Positions 60,741 to 64,000 of a stretch of 64,000 bases of DNA are shown piece after piece; position 1 is the stretch's first letter; every line of letters begins with the position of its first letter. A program made the translations under genes and the position numbers. The notes below the pieces were generated by a model. That model was not told the DNA's origin. It ran no database searches and saw only the letters and a program-made list of their open reading frames with translations. The stretch is from an uncultured Lachnospiraceae bacterium (GTDB taxonomy: Bacteria > Bacillota > Clostridia > Lachnospirales > Lachnospiraceae). The stretch lies in the NCBI GenBank assembly GCA_949948715.1, contig CATLGW010000009.1:1-64000 (forward strand). The letters run 5' to 3'.

Positions 60741-62237
60741 ATGAAGTGTCCAAATTGCGGGGCGGAGATGAAGGAAGGCTCCCTTTACTGTGAACAGTGT
60801 GGGCAGGATATACACATTGTCCCCGATTTTGAGCCGGAGCTGGATGATGACATACAGCAGACCATAAAGAGCATCGCAGATGACATTTGGGAACAGGAGC
60901 AGTCAAAGGAAAGGGAAAAGGGAGCAAAACCCCCTCGGGAGACTGTATCTTTAGATAGCGGGAAGAAAGCCCCCAGGGGCCGCGGAAAAGGGTTTGTTTT
61001 TGCAGGGATTCTGGCCGTCTTTCTCATTTTGGGAGGAGCGGCAGGCGCTTTCACCTACCTGTACTATTCTGTGGAATACCAGACAGACAGGGCAAGGGAT
61101 CTTGCGGCGGCGGGCGAGTACGACAGGGCAATCCGCTACTATGGCCGGGCCATAGAGCTGGACGAGGACAATGTGGACCTGAAGGTCGAGCTGGCGGATG
61201 TCTATTATCTGAAAAACAATAAGATGGAATACGAGTATCTGCTTCGGGATATTGTCAGGGACGGGAACGCCTCCTGGGAACAGGTGGAGAGTGCATACGG
61301 GAAGCTGATCGCTATTTACCGTGACAGGGGGGACTACCAGACTATCCATGATTTTCTGCTGGAGAGCGGCGATCCTTCCGTGTGGTCGGCCTATCAGAAC
61401 TATGTGGCGCTGGCTCCGGAGTTCAGTGTCAAGGCAGGATATTACAGCAGCATTCAGCCCCTGAAGCTGACCGCTTCCGGAAACGGCCGGATTTATTACA
61501 CGTTGGATGGCAGCGACCCCGACGAGAACAGCACGCTCTACACCACGCCCATTTTGCTGGAGGATGGGGATTACACGGTAAAGGCGTTTTTTGTAAATGA
61601 CAACGGTATTTCCAGCGATATGGTCGCCGCGGAGTACCATGTCACCATCGAAAAGCTGCCTCCGCCGAAGATCAGCGCCATGAGCGGCGAGTATCAGTTC
61701 CCCATGATGATTTCCGTGGAGGAGGACAATGCCAATGTATATTACACCACGGACGGGACGGATCCCAGTGTTTCCTCCACACCCTATTCCGCACCCATCC
61801 ATATGCCTCTGGGAAAGTCTGAGTTTCGATTTATCCGGGTGGAGGACGGGAGAACCAGCGAGGTGGAGAAACGCGCCTATCATCTGGTCTTGAACACAGA
61901 CCTGAGAACCGCGGAGGCGGAGCGCATAGTGGTGGCGTATCGGCTTGAAATCGGAAGAATATGGGATGAGGAGGGGCATTTTGAGGAGGACAACGAGAGC
62001 ACCTATCGGTATCAGTTTCAGTATGTCACAAATATAAACGGCGTGGACGACTTTTATGTGATTGCAGAGTTCCTTCGCAGCCCGGATGGGACGGTGGCCC
62101 GAACCGGAAGTTATTACGCGGTGAATATTTACACCGGGGAGCTGTTCCGGCTGCAGATCGAAAACGGCAACTATACACTGGTTGAGATAGAAAGAGAACC
62201 CCAGGATGTGGGGGGAGAGGTGGAAGAAGATGTATAA
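60741..62237 (+). CDS. Zinc-ribbon membrane protein with TPR and CHB_HEX_C-like domains
   Basis: 498 residues from ATG 60741 (gaaagg upstream). An N-terminal zinc ribbon, C-P-N-C at 3-6 and C-E-Q-C at 17-20, is followed by an acidic helix, a basic stretch and a single membrane helix near 84-110. Outside come TPR-like helices (RARDLAAAGEYDRAIRYYGR; ELDEDNVDLKVELADVYYL) and two repeats like the chitobiase C-terminal domain: IYYTLDGSDPDENSTLYTTP and VYYTTDGTDPSVSSTPYSAP. The last 100 residues are beta-rich. Such zinc-ribbon/membrane/TPR proteins are common and unassigned in Lachnospiraceae. It overlaps the nfnA start by 8 bases. Confidence 0.8.
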   Translation: MKCPNCGAEMKEGSLYCEQCGQDIHIVPDFEPELDDDIQQTIKSIADDIWEQEQSKEREKGAKPPRETVSLDSGKKAPRGRGKGFVFAGILAVFLILGGAAGAFTYLYYSVEYQTDRARDLAAAGEYDRAIRYYGRAIELDEDNVDLKVELADVYYLKNNKMEYEYLLRDIVRDGNASWEQVESAYGKLIAIYRDRGDYQTIHDFLLESGDPSVWSAYQNYVALAPEFSVKAGYYSSIQPLKLTASGNGRIYYTLDGSDPDENSTLYTTPILLEDGDYTVKAFFVNDNGISSDMVAAEYHVTIEKLPPPKISAMSGEYQFPMMISVEEDNANVYYTTDGTDPSVSSTPYSAPIHMPLGKSEFRFIRVEDGRTSEVEKRAYHLVLNTDLRTAEAERIVVAYRLEIGRIWDEEGHFEEDNESTYRYQFQYVTNINGVDDFYVIAEFLRSPDGTVARTGSYYAVNIYTGELFRLQIENGNYTLVEIEREPQDVGGEVEEDV

Positions 62238-63111
62238 GATTTTAAAGAAGCAGGAGCTGACGACCAATATTTATCTGATGGAGGTTGAGGCGAGGCGTGT
62301 GGCAAAGTCCTGTGAGCCGGGACAGTTCGTGATAGTGCGCATGGATGAGGAGGGGGAGAGGATTCCTCTGACGATCTGTGACTATGACCGTGTGCGGGGG
62401 AGCATTACCGTCGTGTTCCAGACGGTGGGCGCGGCCACGGAAAAGATGGCGGAGCTGGAGGAGGGCGGAGCGTTCCATGATTTTGTGGGTCCTCTGGGAT
62501 GCCCCTCCGAGCTGGTAAAGGAGGATGTGGAGAGCCTTAAGCAGAAGAAGATTCTGTTTGTGGCCGGCGGCGTGGGAACCGCTCCGGTTTATCCTCAGGT
62601 GAAATGGCTCCATGAACGCGGTGTGGAAGCGGACGTGATCGTGGGCAGTAAGACCAGGAGTCTGCTGATTCTGGAAAAGGAGATGGAAGCGGTGGCCGGG
62701 AATCTCTATGTGACCACCGACGACGGCTCCTACGGCCGCAGCGGTATGGTGACGCAGACCATCAAGGATCTGGTGGAGGAGGGGAAACAATACGACCTGT
62801 GCATTGCCATCGGCCCCATGATTATGATGAAATTTGTCTGCCAGCTCACGAAGGAACTGAACATTCCCACGGTGGTAAGCTTAAACCCCATTATGGTGGA
62901 CGGCACGGGTATGTGCGGCGCCTGCCGGGTGACAGTGGACGGCAAGGTGAAGTTTGCCTGTGTGGACGGTCCCGAGTTTGACGGCCATGGGGTGAACTTT
63001 GACGAGGCAATGAGACGGCAGCAGATCTATAAGACCGCCGAGGGCAGAGCGATGCTTGCGCTTAAGGAGGGGGACACCCATCACGGAGGATGCGGCAACT
63101 GCAATTCATAG
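62230..63111 (+). CDS. nfnA: NfnA-type FAD/NAD-binding subunit (electron-bifurcating Fd:NADP+ oxidoreductase, small subunit)
   Basis: 293 residues from ATG 62230 inside the 3' end of the previous gene. It is a ferredoxin-reductase-like fold: FAD part (CEPGQFVIVRMDE, RIPLTICDYD, VVFQTVGAAT), NAD part (ILFVAGGVGTAPVYPQV, VIVGSKTRSLLI), and a C-terminal [2Fe-2S] motif MCGACRVTV with a third Cys in VKFACVDG. This matches NfnA / dihydroorotate-dehydrogenase PyrK-like proteins; pairing with the glutamate-synthase-like subunit downstream identifies NfnA. Known family role: NADH-dependent reduced ferredoxin:NADP+ oxidoreductase, giving NADPH in anaerobes. Confidence 0.93.
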   Translation: MYKILKKQELTTNIYLMEVEARRVAKSCEPGQFVIVRMDEEGERIPLTICDYDRVRGSITVVFQTVGAATEKMAELEEGGAFHDFVGPLGCPSELVKEDVESLKQKKILFVAGGVGTAPVYPQVKWLHERGVEADVIVGSKTRSLLILEKEMEAVAGNLYVTTDDGSYGRSGMVTQTIKDLVEEGKQYDLCIAIGPMIMMKFVCQLTKELNIPTVVSLNPIMVDGTGMCGACRVTVDGKVKFACVDGPEFDGHGVNFDEAMRRQQIYKTAEGRAMLALKEGDTHHGGCGNCNS

Positions 63112-63133
63112 CCGTAGGACGCTACATAGGCGT

Positions 63134-64000
<867 letters not shown>

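Overview
The window looks like a chromosome segment of a gut-type Lachnospiraceae (Clostridia, Firmicutes) with moderately high GC. I infer this from the gene set: a T-box in front of leuS, a class B sortase with a TPKTG-type surface substrate, BspA-like leucine-rich repeat proteins, Rex, formate-THF ligase with FolD, an NfnAB-type flavoprotein pair, an orphan MazF next to alanine racemase, and strong Shine-Dalgarno sites throughout. No tRNA, rRNA or CRISPR array was seen.

Bases 1-6057 are one end of an accessory element (prophage or integrative/conjugative element). It is a tightly packed, same-strand run of SSB, a ParB-like protein, zinc-ribbon small proteins, an ASCH protein, a PAPS-reductase-family protein with an internal duplication, and several unknown ORFs. 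No integrase is in view.

Bases 6060-15000 are chromosomal: PilZ, VanZ-like, TyrA (opposite strand), TetR, a flavodoxin-domain protein, an EF-G paralogue, and T-box-leuS. Bases 15000-16340 hold three minus-strand unknowns, including a very cysteine-rich two-repeat membrane mini-protein. Bases 16500-26900 form a cell-surface locus: a polytopic membrane protein, sortase B with a long cytoplasmic extension, a 1635-residue sorted BspA-like protein, and a second BspA-like protein.

At 27003-29026 a subtilisin-like protease gene is split exactly after its catalytic Asp motif by about 1.1 kb that carries a two-domain bacteriohemerythrin gene on the other strand and a palindrome-rich stretch. Joining the two halves gives an in-frame 302-residue protease.

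Bases 29148-39838 are a ten-gene chemosensory operon without flagellar genes: REC-HD-GYP, PAS histidine kinase, a second REC-HD-GYP that has lost metal ligands, CheR, CheB, a CheY-like receiver, CheA, CheW, a chemoreceptor with a very small sensor loop, and a free HPt protein. It appears to link chemoreceptor signalling to cyclic-di-GMP turnover, and the PilZ protein and hemerythrin are plausible partners by context.

Bases 40000-64000 are mostly metabolic and housekeeping: GntR-icd (palindromic operator on the -10), ABC-F, Rex (self-operator candidate), Nnr, Alr, MazF, a CNNM/CorC protein, YebC, a 139-base hairpin, a membrane glycosyltransferase pair, TepA-like ClpP, FtsK/SpoIIIE, Fhs, FolD, a zinc-ribbon/TPR/CHB_HEX_C protein and NfnAB (the last truncated by the window). 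The most interesting targets are the split protease with its hemerythrin cassette, the chemosensory/c-di-GMP operon with its degenerate HD-GYP, the cysteine-rich mini-protein, the 139-base intergenic hairpin, and an orphan terminator at 8320-8360 that may end a small RNA.
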